This document shows, piece by piece, positions 10,714-22,709 of a DNA stretch of 64,000 nt; position 1 is the stretch's first letter, and each line of letters starts with the position of its first letter. Both the position numbers and the translations under genes were made by a program. The stretch is taken from NCBI GenBank assembly GCA_963682055.1, contig OY821742.1, positions 13,547,752-13,611,751 on the forward strand. The letters are read 5' to 3'. This DNA comes from Primula veris (taxonomy: Eukaryota; Streptophyta; Magnoliopsida; Ericales; Primulaceae). The notes beneath the pieces are model-generated. The model was not told the DNA's origin, ran no database searches, and saw only the letters and a program-made list of their open reading frames with translations.

Positions 10714-12080
10714 TGTTGGTTTCCGTGAACGAAATAACAATTAACAATAATTAAGGAATAAAAAGAAATAATTAAAACCAGTGTAATCTTTATTAATTCA
10801 TAATTAAAACTGAAATTACAGATTACAACATGTATGGACTGAATAGAAATTAAATCAAACGTTATTCAGATTATTATCAATTAATAATCTGATATACTGA
10901 ATTGCAATAAATAGAAACTTCCGGACTGGAAAGTATAAACTTAACAGCCGGACTGTTCTGATTGAAATTGAAATTACATGACTGAAATGAAACTATTCTA
11001 ATTACAGAATTAAATAACAGAATTGAAATTACAGAATAGAAACAGTACTTTACAGAAATTACAGAAAGTTAAAGACAGAATATAAATATTACAGCTAAAT
11101 ACAGCAAATTAAAATACTCAAATAAAAAATTGCAGAATTGAAAAGACAGTATTTAAAAAGACAAGGCGACTGTAAACAGTCTGTCCTTAACCGATATTCG
11201 TCCAACCACCTTAATGTTTCTGGTTGCGTTGACGCTTCGATCTGAAGGTACAACGTCTCGGATGACTCGTTGAAAACTGGCGACGAGTCAAGGTCGAACT
11301 GTTGGTGGGTGGTTCTCTCTCTTTCTAATATGTTATGAGAAAAATTGAATACTGGTTTCAGAATCTAAAATGTTGTGTTTAGATAGTGGGAGAGAGCAGC
11401 CTACTTATAGGCTAAGCTGAAATCTCAGCCATTATGGTCACTTAATTCAGTATTCGAAACTGCTGAATTAATGATGCAATTTTTCTCATTTAATTGCATC
11501 AGTTACAAGCTTGCTGGAATTTTTGGGACTGTTTTGTTATTATCCAAAACTCTCAGACTTTCTTGGAACCGGAACCAAAACATTCCCCAAGTCTCAAGTC
11601 CCAAGTCATATGCCCGCACACGAGACCGGGGCCGGGACCGAGACCGGGACCGAGCCCGAGACCGAGACCGAGACCGAGACCGAGCGAGCACGCACGTGTG
11701 ATGCACTTGCCTACACACACACACATATGAGGCCACACATTATTACCACTCTCTAGTGGTGAATATGTATATAAACTCAAAATAGTTTTTCCTCTTTGAT
11801 GTGGGATAAACATTTGAGTGGCTTCCCCATCCCTTTGTTTTTCTACTTCCTCTTCCCAATTCCAGATTTCGTCTCTCCATGGTCCAATTTCGGAGCCAAT
11901 TTCCATTCACACTCATTCACCGAATAGGTCATGCGATATACCGTTTCGAAGCTTGTCACACAAGCTATTCAAACCATTTGAGTACGGAGTATAAACTTTA
12001 GATTCTTCGTATGGAATTTGACCAAACTTTTGGACTCGTGACCAATTTGGAAAACACCATGAAACATGATTTTTTCAACA
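10714..12080 (-). repeat. 3' LTR of copia family A element
   Basis: 1367 bp, running from TGTTGAAAAAATC (12080 leftward) to CCAACA (10714). It differs from the 5' LTR by an expanded CCGAGA hexamer tract (11625-11690), an extra segment of about 50 bp near 11420-11470 and scattered substitutions, so the insertion is not recent. Confidence 0.88.
11625..11690 (-). repeat. Hexamer array in the 3' LTR
   Basis: GAGACCGGGACC and GAGACCGAGACC hexamers repeated about ten times. They generate Arg/Asp, Pro/Arg and Gly/Leu dipeptide frames in all phases, which should not be taken as genes. Confidence 0.8.
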
Positions 12081-12092
12081 ATCCCCCACATG
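12081..12092 (-). other. Polypurine tract of copia family A element
   Basis: On the minus strand CATGTGGGGGAT directly precedes the LTR start TGTTGAAAA, as expected for the plus-strand primer of reverse transcription. Confidence 0.7.
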
Positions 12093-12600
12093 AATGCAAT
12101 TGGCTCGAAAGCCCATGCCCTAAATGAAAATCAAGAGAATTGCAAAATTTCACTGCCTAAGGTCAGGTAGCGCGCGCCTTGAACCTGCCGTAGCGTAATT
12201 TCATCCGGAATACTGCTATTAGGTAGCATAGATGCTTTGAACCTTTTAGTTTTGTGTATCCTAGTATGATACCTGCACAGTGTCCTTTCTACCCACGTAC
12301 TAGGCCATTTGGCCTGGACTGTCTTGACAACTTCAACTGAGTGCTCTAGTGATTTAGCCCAAGCTCATCACATGGTACCGGCCCTACACACTCGTTATAA
12401 GTTGAAGGTGTCCTGACTCACCTTACTCGACCGTCGAGTTACTTGGATCATTAAGAGCCTCAAGCTCACCTTTACAATGGTACAGGTCTATCACTCTGTC
12501 ATCGCGGAAAATGAGCTGGGAACTACTGGTTCCCGAGTGCTTTGTTCGGTAGCTCTCGCAGTTTAGTTTCCCTTTGAACCTAGCAGGAAAGATTCCGTTT
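12093..12600 (-). other. Untranslated 3' interior of copia family A
   Basis: About 500 bp between the end of pol and the polypurine tract. No coding frame is seen. It is probably 3' untranslated retrotransposon sequence. Confidence 0.6.
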
Positions 12601-15445
12601 AGGTTGGGTTGCCTATGGGGGGGCCACCAATTTAATGGGCTTTAATCCCATTATGTTCGATGACGATTCAACTCCTACTTGAGTCAAGCCTTTTGTTAAT
12701 GGATCTGCTATGTTTTTATTTGATCTCACAAAATCTAAGGATACCACACTGTTGGATAACAATTGTCTTATGTATTTATGTCTCCGACGTATATATCGAG
12801 ACTTTCCATTATACATATGATCCTGAGCCCGCGCAATAGCTGATTGACTATCACAATGCATGCTTATTGCGGGAACAGGTTTTGGCCACATTGAAATTCC
12901 TTTCAAGAGACTTCTCAGCCAATCTGCCTCCTCGGTTGCTATATCTAACGTTATGAACTCAGATTCCATAGTTGACCTTGCGATACATGTCTGTTTGGAG
13001 GATCTCCAAGACACGGAAGCTCCTCCCATTATAAACACATATCCACTCGTGGACCTTGTGCTATTGGAGTCTGATATCCAGTTGGCATCTAAGTACCCTT
13101 CAAGTACCGCTGGATATCTGGTATAGTACATCCCGTAATCGGCTGAAAACCTCATATATCTGAGAAGTTTCATGATGACCTTACAGTGTTCCTCATTCGG
13201 ATTGCTGGTGTACCTACCCAGTCTACTCATTGAGTTTGCTATGTCTGGTCTAGTGCAATTCATTATATAGATGAGACTGCCTATGACCCGAGAGAACTCC
13301 AATTGATTCACACTCTTATCGAAATTCTTTTTCAGATTACAGTTGAACTCAATTGGGGTTCTGGACATCGCCTTACTGCCCTTGTCAAACTTGTCTAGTA
13401 CTTGTTTAACATAATGACTTTGTGACAAGGCATTCCCCTCTGATGTTTTGGTAATCTTCATAACAAGTATTACATCAGCTATACACAGATCCTTCATATC
13501 GAAGTGTTGTGACAACATTTTCTTTGTGGAGCTGATTCTATCAGTACTCCCAATTATAATCATGTCATCCACATAGAGACAGACTACCACACAGTCTCTT
13601 CCACTTCCTTTAGTATAGACACATTTATCGCACTCATTAATATGAAAACTGTTTTATAGCATAATTCTAACAAACTTCTCGTGCCATTGCTTTGGTGCTT
13701 GTTTGAGTCCATATAGAGACTTTACAAGTTTGCACACTTGAAGCTCTTTACCAGGAACTACAAACCCTTCCGGTTGTTCCATGTAAATTTCTTCTTCCAG
13801 TTCTCCATTTAGAAACGCCGTCTTGACATCCATTTGATGTATTTCCATATCAAACAAAGCTGCGAGAGCAATACAATTCGGATAGATGTTTTCCTGGAGA
13901 CAGGAGCATACGTGTCAAAATAATCGACACCTTCAGTTTGCCTGAAGCCCTTTACTACAAGTCTCGCCTTGTATTTCTCAATCGTGCCATCAACCTTTAA
14001 CTTCCTCTTGAAGATCCACTTGTGACCTAGGAGCTTACATCATGGCGGAAGATCCACTAGTTCTCAAGTGTGGTTTTGCATGATTGACTCAATCTCATTT
14101 TGGATAGCTTCTTCCCAATATTGGGAATCCGGTTTTGACATAGCTTGTTTATATGTCACCGGTTCGCCTTTAACCATGAAGGTTAAGAAATCAGGTCCAA
14201 AAGAAGTTTCCTTCCTTTCCCTTTTGCTATGTCGAGGCTCTTCCTCTTCCTCTGTCGGTTCACTTGCCCCCACATTTCCTTCACTGTTCAACTCTTGAGT
14301 TGGTACAGATGTAGGTAATTTACGGAGAAAGATATCTTTAAAGAAAGAGGCCTCTCGAATTTCCATATACATATTTACGTGCACATCGGTATTGTCCGAA
14401 TTGTGTACGAGAAACCGATATGCACTACTATTATGTGCATATCCGATGAACACACAGTCCACCATTTTAGCACCAATTCTCATCCTCTTAGGAGTGGGAA
14501 CTAGGACCTTTGCGAGACAACCCCAAACCCGTAGTTTCTTATAACTAGATTGATGACCTTTCCATAATTCATATGGAGTCTTATCTCGCTTCTTATGTGG
14601 TAACTTGTTTAAAACATAGTTTGCGGAAAGTATTGCTTACCCCACATGTTCTGGGGTAACCCATGACTGATTAGCATAGCATTCATCATTTCCTTTAGCG
14701 TTCTATTTTTACGCTCGGCAACCCCATTTTGCTCGGGAGTGTATGGGGCTGTGGTCTGATGTATAATGCCACTTTCAGCGCATAATTGCTCAAATAGTGA
14801 TTCAAATTCACCGCCTCTATCACTTCTCAATGTTTTAATTTTTCTATTGAGTTGATTTTCAACTTCGGTCTTATACAGACCGAATTTCTCTACTGTTTCG
14901 TCTTTACTTTTTATTAAGTAAACATAGCAGTATCTAGTACAATCATCTATAAATGTGATAAAGTATTTTTTTTCTCCTCATGTTTGTACAAACTTTAAGT
15001 CACGTACATCCATGTGTATTAGACCGAGAGGTTCACTTTCTCATTCAACATGTTGAAACGAATATTTCATTAATTTTGCCTCTACACATATCTCACATTT
15101 GTGTTACTTATTAAAGAAAAAATTTGGTATTAGTTTTAGTGATATTAATTTCTTTAACGAATTATAATTCACGTGACCTAATCTACCATGCCAAAATGAA
15201 ATGACTCAAAGAAATAAGCAAAATCAGAATTCTTATTATTGGCCTCTTGGGCAATAGTCATTACATTGCTTGTGTTAGCCTCAGCTTTAGCACCTTTATT
15301 GGGAGCAGATGTTCCTACGTTTAACTTAAACATGCCGTTGGTCATATAGGCACGACCTACATACACACCATTTTTTATGATTACAATTTTATCAGATTGA
15401 AAAACAAGCTTGAACCCGTTCTTCACCATCACAGATCCGGATACC
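12601..15445 (-). pseudogene. Copia pol remnant (integrase, reverse transcriptase, RNase H)
   Basis: Minus-strand blocks in copia order. 15432-15178: GAG-pre-integrase-like (KNGFKLVFQSDK). 14830-14609: integrase core (SDRGGEFES, then APYTPEQNGVAERKNR with the catalytic Glu). 14483-14064: post-integrase linker (DCVFIGYAHNSSAYRF). 13857-13654: RT N-terminal part (QMDVKTAFLNGELEEEIYME, LYGLKQAPKQW). 13590-12613: RT with intact LYVDDM, then RNase H and the C-terminal [10 protein letters not shown]. Frames shift between 14609 and 14483 and between 14064 and 13857, and a stop lies between 13654 and 13590. gag and protease are absent. It is a dead element. Confidence 0.92.
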
Positions 15446-18344
15446 AGATTCTAAAATTGTTATCATATAACACTATAACACTACTAAAAGGATTCCCACA
15501 CTATTTTTTTTCCCAACCAAAAATATAATAATAATAATAAGATAATAACATAAATCATCACTACATTAACGTACTCATGAAGACCGGTAGCTAGTCGGTA
15601 CCTCGTTTGTTCGTCAATATAAAAATCCAAGTAAGCGATATAACGTACTCATGAAGACCGGTAGCTAATTGGTGCGTCAAGTGTCCGTTGATATCAAAAC
15701 CACATAAACCATTCATATGAGAATTAGTCGGGCCCTACTAAGACTCAAATGATTTTTTTTTTATTTTCAAACACACACAAAACTAGTATATATTATAAAC
15801 ATAATATATTATATAAATGTATGTATTTCACTTACATATCACCACTAGCACTACTATTAAAACCAACACCAGCCAAACAATTAAGAAATGGTATAAAACA
15901 GACATAACTTGGAGAATGGCAAATGAACACATGAGAAACTTAGCAATACCGTTACTATAATAAATTAGCATGTGAACATAGCACACCACCAGTTTCAGAA
16001 ATAACCAAAAATGCGAGAAATGACAACTACAAATTCGACATGAAGCTACAATTTTCGAAAAGCGTATCTTAATTCTGACAGTTATCAGAATATCCACAAA
16101 AACTCTTATTTTTCGTTAAGAATAATAATAAGATAATCAATAGAAAATTACATTGATACACAACAACAATCCCACTCACCATTATGTATGATCAAACACT
16201 TAACCAAATAAAGATATTAGTAAATACACAATTTCTAATAAGTCCATTTGAATTACAAACGACATTAGGTACTAACTCATATAAACAAATTTTAAAATGC
16301 AACATTATCTAGAATAAACACCTAAATCTTAATTTCAGGGATTAAAAAGAAAGAAAATTGAAATTAATAACCGTACCGCCACACAAACTCATGCACCACG
16401 TAATTAATTTCCAAATCAGCAACTCCATAAGTAGAAACTAACATTACATCCGCACATAGCACCTAAGCAAAAATACAAAAAATAAAATAAATCGAAATAC
16501 ACTAAATCTTTACATTATATACAAACTTAAGTATTACAATGAAAGTCAACTCACAAAATCACCCACAGTTGCCTAGCACGAATAAAGAGATGTCAGATGC
16601 ACCGAGCTCACCACAACATGTTCAAATGCTAATCTAAAATCTAATATAAGAAATTAAAGCATTTTAGATACTCAGCCTACTTAAACACTGCATACATCAA
16701 TTTCACTATCCAAATAAAATAAACCAAAATTTAACTCAAAAGGTAAATATGAAATATGAAATTTTACTCACTTGAGGTTTGTACACTCACAACCTAAAAA
16801 CGTCAACGATTATCAAAACGACAAAGTTAAACAATAACTCGTTAAACTTATCAACCCATAGATGGATACATGTCAAACATCACTATGTTAACATTGTACA
16901 AATTCATCCAAATAAAGTCACATTGTTCATATGAATGGCAAATCGAAAGTAATAAAACAAATAACGTTTAATAACACGTAATATAAAGATTTTATCCACT
17001 TCTAAAGTAACCTTACACCACTAAATTATTTCTTCTGAATATCTATTACAATCTCAATCAATAATGAGATTCACTATTTTAAAAGGGCAAATCCGAACGC
17101 TGCAATCGAATTACACACTACCAATGTTATGTAATTTATTTATTTATAAATAATATAATACCAATCTAATAATACCTATTCTACAATCAAATGAAAATCG
17201 GACAATAATTACCATCAAAATAGAAGTTAGAACGACTGAACTGACAATAACTTTTCAAAAGAAAATCTAAATCTGTTGAAATTGTAAAATATAAATGTGG
17301 GTGAATATGCATGCACATGTTATACCAAATAATGTATTCTCGATCACCATATTTTTATATATACTCGATTACTTTTACTAGATAGCTTTCCGACCACATA
17401 AAACCAATAACAATTCATTCAACTTACTTTACCATAACAAGCAATAAAATCCAACACTCATGTCGAGAATCAAAATGTATACACCCGACATATCATCGAT
17501 TGATATAGGAAATCCACTATTCCTTTACATCTGGTCTTACTCCAATGAGAAAATAATTATTAGTATCACTCTAATTCATCACATCACAGTTTTCATCTTA
17601 ATGTCATAAGTTATTTCGAATGTTTCACACCTAAATAAGAATTACATGAACTAACTCAAAACGAATAATCATACAAAATTATTAGGCATGTGATATATAT
17701 TTACCATGCTCTCTTCCTTTTTTTTTTTTTTTTTTCATAAAAAGATAAACCAACTATTCAATCCCCTTTCCACACCAAATATAGAACTAACTACAAGAAA
17801 ATCTAAATTGTCCATAACGCACAAAATGAAACTCAACTAAAGGTTTCAGTATGTAAAAACGAGAATACTAGTCAAACAACACATATATGTATGTAACCCA
17901 GTTTCACTTGAACCAAACAATTCATACTAAGGCACTGTAATTAGATTTCAATAACTACTAGCGATTAATCATAAAAAAAAAATGAATTTTGAAACCACCG
18001 CCAGAGTCTTCACCAATACAAAAACACATGAAAGATTATCGAAACACCGGTTGCAAAAATATGTCTATGTAGTAATAAACAAGCACCAAAAATTACGAAT
18101 ACGAGTACTAAACACAAAGCATCGTCAAGTTGTCAAAAAAAAAATGCAAGCGGATCACCCCAACAATCACAATAAGTAATCGCACATACATGTAGCGCAG
18201 AAACACAAAATGCAAGACAGAGATTCTACCAATGCATAATTTTTTTTAAAAAACGTCTTAAACCACCTAGTCAATGTCTCTAACCTCAGTCCCGTGTGTG
18301 CCTATCCTACCCAACAGGCAACCTAGGTAATCGGAACCCGGTTA
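15446..18344. other. Non-coding interior of a nested LTR element or other filler
   Basis: AT-rich, without protein similarity I can recognise on either strand. A 76-bp tandem duplication (AACGTACTCATGAAGACCGG at about 15569 and 15645) lies near the pol boundary. Because a primer-binding site faces this interval at 18345, it may be the body of a non-autonomous (LARD-type) element whose other LTR is missing. Confidence 0.4.
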
Positions 18345-18356
18345 GCTCTGATACCA
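18345..18356 (-). other. tRNA-Met primer-binding site
   Basis: TGGTATCAGAGC on the minus strand, complementary to the 3' end of initiator tRNA-Met, lies 3 bp inside the LTR end at 18360. It marks the interior side of the nested element. Confidence 0.8.
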
Positions 18357-18359
18357 AGC

Positions 18360-19513
18360 TGTCACGCCCCGGATTTGGGTAAACCCGAGTAGTGAATATT
18401 ATTTAAAAGAAAAAGGTTTAAATATCAAAATATGCGGAAGCATTCGACAACATACTAAATAAAAACTCAACGGATCCTTCAGGACATGCCGATAGTCATA
18501 TTTGAGTCACTATTGGCCTAAGGGTAGCCAACAACGCTCAAATGTGACGATACGAAAAGAAAGCAATTTTAATGAAAAATGATTTATAGAAATTTCGGCA
18601 TGACCTTTACGTATCTATTTGTTTCCACAAAAATCAACCTGTTCAAACAACATGATATAGATAATTAAAACTCGCCAATCGCGATATTTCTAAAACCAAT
18701 CCAACAATAAAATGTCACATCTAACCCAGCTAACCATCAAGATCCAAAACATATGATCAAAATAAATAAGGTACGAATAAAGTATTTTGTATGCAAATAA
18801 CGAACAAACTTGCGATAAACTAGGCCAACATGGCTCAACTAAATAAATAGTTCCAACGTGAATAAAAAGTCTAACGTGCACGCGATCAAGTGTAATCCGA
18901 TAACTGAGCCACTAGCAATCACTCTAAGCTTCGTCACGGCTTACGTCGGCACCTGTACGTCGATTGAAAACAAAACGTACAGAAAACAAAGAAAGGAGGT
19001 AAGAAAACAATCTCGCTTAAAAAGCGGCGCATGCTACTAAGCATGCACACACAATCCTAACATGGCAAATATATTATCATGATAAATAATGACAAGACAA
19101 TTTTATGAGAAATGTAACCATCTCAGTAACTCACACATTCGCAATAGATGAACAAATAAACAAGGTTTAAATAAATAGATTATGATAATAAAAATAAAAC
19201 TCAACGAAAACCAAGTCGGGATTGCTCACATACGTACCCACCTTTAGAGCCACTGCTCAAGGACCCATAATACAATGGTACCCCCACCCACACGCTGACA
19301 CTACCGTATGTGACTAGAAATATGGGGCCGGTTTTAAGGGCACTACCCCTATGGTACCGATACACCTAATACTTGCGCAAGTTTCCGGGCTCTCACCGTA
19401 AGCCTCCGGGGCTCATCCTTAAATCCACAATGGTACAAATGTACCCACCTTTAGAGCCACTGCTCAGGGACCCATCATACAATGGTACCCCACACACATT
19501 GGTACTACAATCC

Positions 19514-19556
<43 letters not shown>

Positions 19557-20633
19557 AGCTCAAAAAGGGCAAAAAACAGTAAAGTCCACACACCGAAAAT
19601 AATACACAACACTTTGATATGTTATAGTTAATTAGTTATCGAATGTCACTTGAAACACATTATTTTAATCACAATACCACCACATATGTATACACCTTGT
19701 CACCACCTTCAACACTTCTCAAGGGTTTAATTTATATTACAGTTTCACAATTTATGTTCTAAATATAGTAAATATATAATTCCTAGTCAGTATAATGCAA
19801 ATGCGCCATCATATTTGTTTATAACAATATACATCCATATCTGAGCCTAAATTAACATGCAACAAATAACACACAAACCCGCCTTTAAAGCGAAATCATA
19901 TTCCTCCCCCTTACCGAAACAAACGAGAGCTCGTTTGTAAAAAAACTCCCAAACTCGAGCCGTACCACCTAATAAAATCTGGACAGCCTAGCGACAGTCC
20001 TTAACAGCCCCTATTATGCAATTAAAATAAGGCACGAATCAATATAAAAGACCCAATTCGGATTATTAATAAAATCTAAAAAAAATTGGGTTTTTATAAA
20101 AGTGAAAATCGGAGAAGCAGGCTTACACAGGTAGATAGATATCTACGAGTAGATTAAGAAAACATATTAGATTGCGAAAAACGGAGATCTAAAGACCCCG
20201 ATAGCGGACTCCGAAACGGCTGCCCGAATACCGAAAACCACCACAGCCACTGCCTATTAATCCTATCTACCAGGCCGCTGATGACTTGGGCTCGCCAACC
20301 CCTATTTCTCCCTCGTTCATCTCTTTATCCGATGAAGTCTCTCTCTCTCTTCGTCGTTTCTTCTGCGGCTATCCATACATATAACTATGTATATGTATAT
20401 GTGTATGTAACGTATATATATATGACTTACATATTTTAGGTTTTAGATTTAATAAAATTACTAGTCTAGTCCACCATTTATTATTTTATTACAAACAACA
20501 CCCAAACCTATTATTTATCTTTTTCATTAATATATCATATATTTTCCATATATACACATGTACACAATAGATAATCATTACTATAAATTTTATAACAACG
20601 AATAATAAATACATAAATTTCTGAGTCGTTACA
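18360..20633 (-). mobile_element. Nested LTR of a second retroelement
   Basis: A 2274-bp candidate LTR in minus orientation starts TGTAACGACTCAG (20633 leftward) and ends GGGGCGTGACA (18360), followed by a primer-binding site. It contains a repeated block (ACCTTTAGAGCCACTGCTCA at 19241-19260 and 19448-19467) and a TA-rich microsatellite. Its outer edge interrupts copia-like sequence (reading IELPVGSEHD at 20640-20670). The partner LTR and target duplication are not seen. Long LTRs of this form are common in plant Ty3/gypsy and LARD elements, but the class is inferred. Confidence 0.65.
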
Positions 20634-21043
20634 GTCATGCTCACTCCCGACAGGCAACTCAATTGGTGAAGTGTTTCTCATCTGAAACGACAACACAAAT
20701 TTTATGAGATACGTGTACAATAAATTCTATAAACAAAACACCAAAACTGAAATTTGGGTTTGTAAAAGAATTTTATTAAACGACAAAAAGAAAATTTAAC
20801 GGTTTCCTTTTGAATACCAATACGGTTGATACCAAAAAGATTAATAACGATTCTTCTTGAATACCAATACGGTTGGTATCAACAAGATCATTAAAACAAA
20901 AACTAACTGTTTGGAATTTTTCTTTGCAAATCAAATTCTAATATGATTTAGAATTGAAAGCAAAAAAACATTATTCCTTATAAAATAAATAAATAATTGT
21001 ATTAATTAATACACAAAGGAAACAAAAGAATATCGGTTAAGAT
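20634..21043 (-). other. 5' leader and gag start of copia family A
   Basis: Between the nested LTR and the 5' LTR. The minus strand reads a short frame with MRNTSPIELPVGSEHD that breaks at the nested element. The leader contains a direct repeat of GAATACCAATACGGTTG (20813-20829 and 20859-20875). No canonical primer-binding site directly abuts the LTR. Confidence 0.5.
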
Positions 21044-22310
21044 TGTTGGTTTCCGTGTACAAAATAACAATTAAACAATAATTAAGGACTAAAAAGAAAT
21101 AATTAAAACCAGTGGAATCTTTATTAATTCAGAATTGAAACTGAAATTACAGATTACAACATGTATGGACTGAATTGAAATTAAAGCAAACGTTATTCAG
21201 ATTATTATCAATTAATAATCTGATATACTGAATTGCAATAAATAGAAACTACCGGACTGGAAAGTATAAACTTAACAGCCGGACTATTCTGATTGAAATT
21301 GAAATTACAGGACTGAAATAAAACTATTCTGATTACAGAATTAAATTACATAATTGAAATTACAGAATAGAAACAGTACTTTAAAGAAATTACAGAAAAG
21401 TAAAGACAGAATATAAATATTACAACTAAGTATAGCAAATTAAAATACTGAAATAAAAAATTGCAGAATTGAAAAGACAGTATTTAAAAAGACAGAAATA
21501 AAAAGACGAGGCGACTGTAAACAGTCTGCCCTTAACCGATATTTGCCCAACCATCTTAATGTTTCTTGTTGCGTTGACGCTTCGATCTCAAGGTATAACG
21601 TCTTGGATGACTCGCCAGAAACTGACGACGAGTTAAGGTCGAGCTGTTGGTGGGTGGTTCTCTCTCTTTCTAATATGCTATGAGAAAAATTGAATGTTAT
21701 TTTCAGAATGTAAAATGTTGTGTTTAGAGAGTGGGAGAGAGCAGCCTACTTATAGGCTGAACTGAATTAATGATGCAATTATTCTCATTTAATTGCATAA
21801 GTTATAAACTTGCTGGAATTTTTGGGACTGTTTTGTTATTATCCAAAACTCTCAGATTTTCTTGGAAACAGAACCAAACATGGAGACCTGTGCCCCGAGA
21901 CCCGTGCCCGTGCTCGAGCGAGCGTGTTTGGTGCACTTGCCTACACACACCTATGAGGCTACATATTATTACAACTCTCTAGTGGTGAATATTTATATAA
22001 ACTATTCAAAATAGTTTTTTCCTCTTTGATGTGGGATAAACATTTGGGTGGCTTACCCATCCATTTGTTTTCCCACTTCCTCTTCCCAATTTCAGATTTC
22101 GTCTCTCTATGGTCAAACTTCGGAGCCAATTTCCATTCACACTCATTCACCGAATAGGTCATGCGATATACTGTTTCGAAACTTATCACACAAGCTATTC
22201 AAACCATTTGAGTAGGGAGTCTAAACTTTAGATTTTTCGTATGGATTTTGACCAAATTTTTGGACTCGTGACCAATTAGGAAAACACCATGAAACATGGT
22301 TTTTCCAACA
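21044..22310 (-). repeat. 5' LTR of copia family A element
   Basis: 1267 bp, TGTTGGAAAAACCATG at the 22310 edge and CCAACA at 21044. The outer edge lies in the codon after GTGGAT (Val-Asp) of the UGT pseudogene. Confidence 0.88.
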
Positions 22311-22656
22311 ATATCCACAACGAAAGCAGCGGGTTCTTCGGAAGTGTAGAAGTTTTTGACACGCGGCATGTTTCTGTAAGTAGCTCGGTCATTTGGTAGG
22401 GACCAGACATGGAGTTGAGGCGGTCCGATGAGGGTTCGTCTAAAGCCAGATGAACGAACCGCACACGTGGCGGAGGCTGATTGGATAGAAGAGATTGAGT
22501 GTAGGAGTTGAGCTTGGATTGGAACGGGTCTTCCATTATGAATATTGTAACAGATACACGATCGTCTCGGCTGGTTAGCGATTTTCCTAGCTCTATCATC
22601 GGTGTGAGATGACCGGCTCCCGGGGCAGGGATCAATGCCAGCTCAGCTTTCTTCAT
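22311..22656 (-). pseudogene. UGT71-like pseudogene, N-terminal part
   Basis: Starts at ATG 22656 and encodes the acceptor-side N-terminus: MKKAELALIPAPGAGHLTPM with the catalytic-type His, then PPPRVRFVHLALDEPSSD. A frameshift around 22370 precedes the readable FVVD block that carries the catalytic-type Asp. The sequence then stops at the copia LTR. It aligns with residues 1-118 of the intact UGT at 27309-24749. The rest of the gene lies at 10713-9738 and 8246-8128. Confidence 0.9.
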
Positions 22657-22709
22657 TTTAAAAAAAATAAAAATAGCTTAGGATATATTCTGGTAGTAGT
22701 TGGTGTAAT

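Larger units (their letters stand above)
10714..22310 (-). mobile_element. Full-length Ty1/copia retrotransposon, family A, with nested insertion
   Basis: Two related LTRs (10714-12080 and 21044-22310, both TGTTG...CAACA in minus orientation) bound an interior with decayed copia pol on the minus strand. A polypurine tract abuts the left-hand (3') LTR. The gag region is missing and replaced by a nested LTR element and anonymous DNA (15460-20633). The element splits the UGT pseudogene within the codons for VVDMFC. No 5-bp target duplication is visible: joining 22311 to 10713 restores GATATGTTTTGC exactly. Confidence 0.9.

Noticed and set aside
11471..11906. Overlapping Arg/Asp, Pro/Arg and Gly/Leu frames
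   Set aside because: All three come from the CCGAGA hexamer array in the copia LTR.
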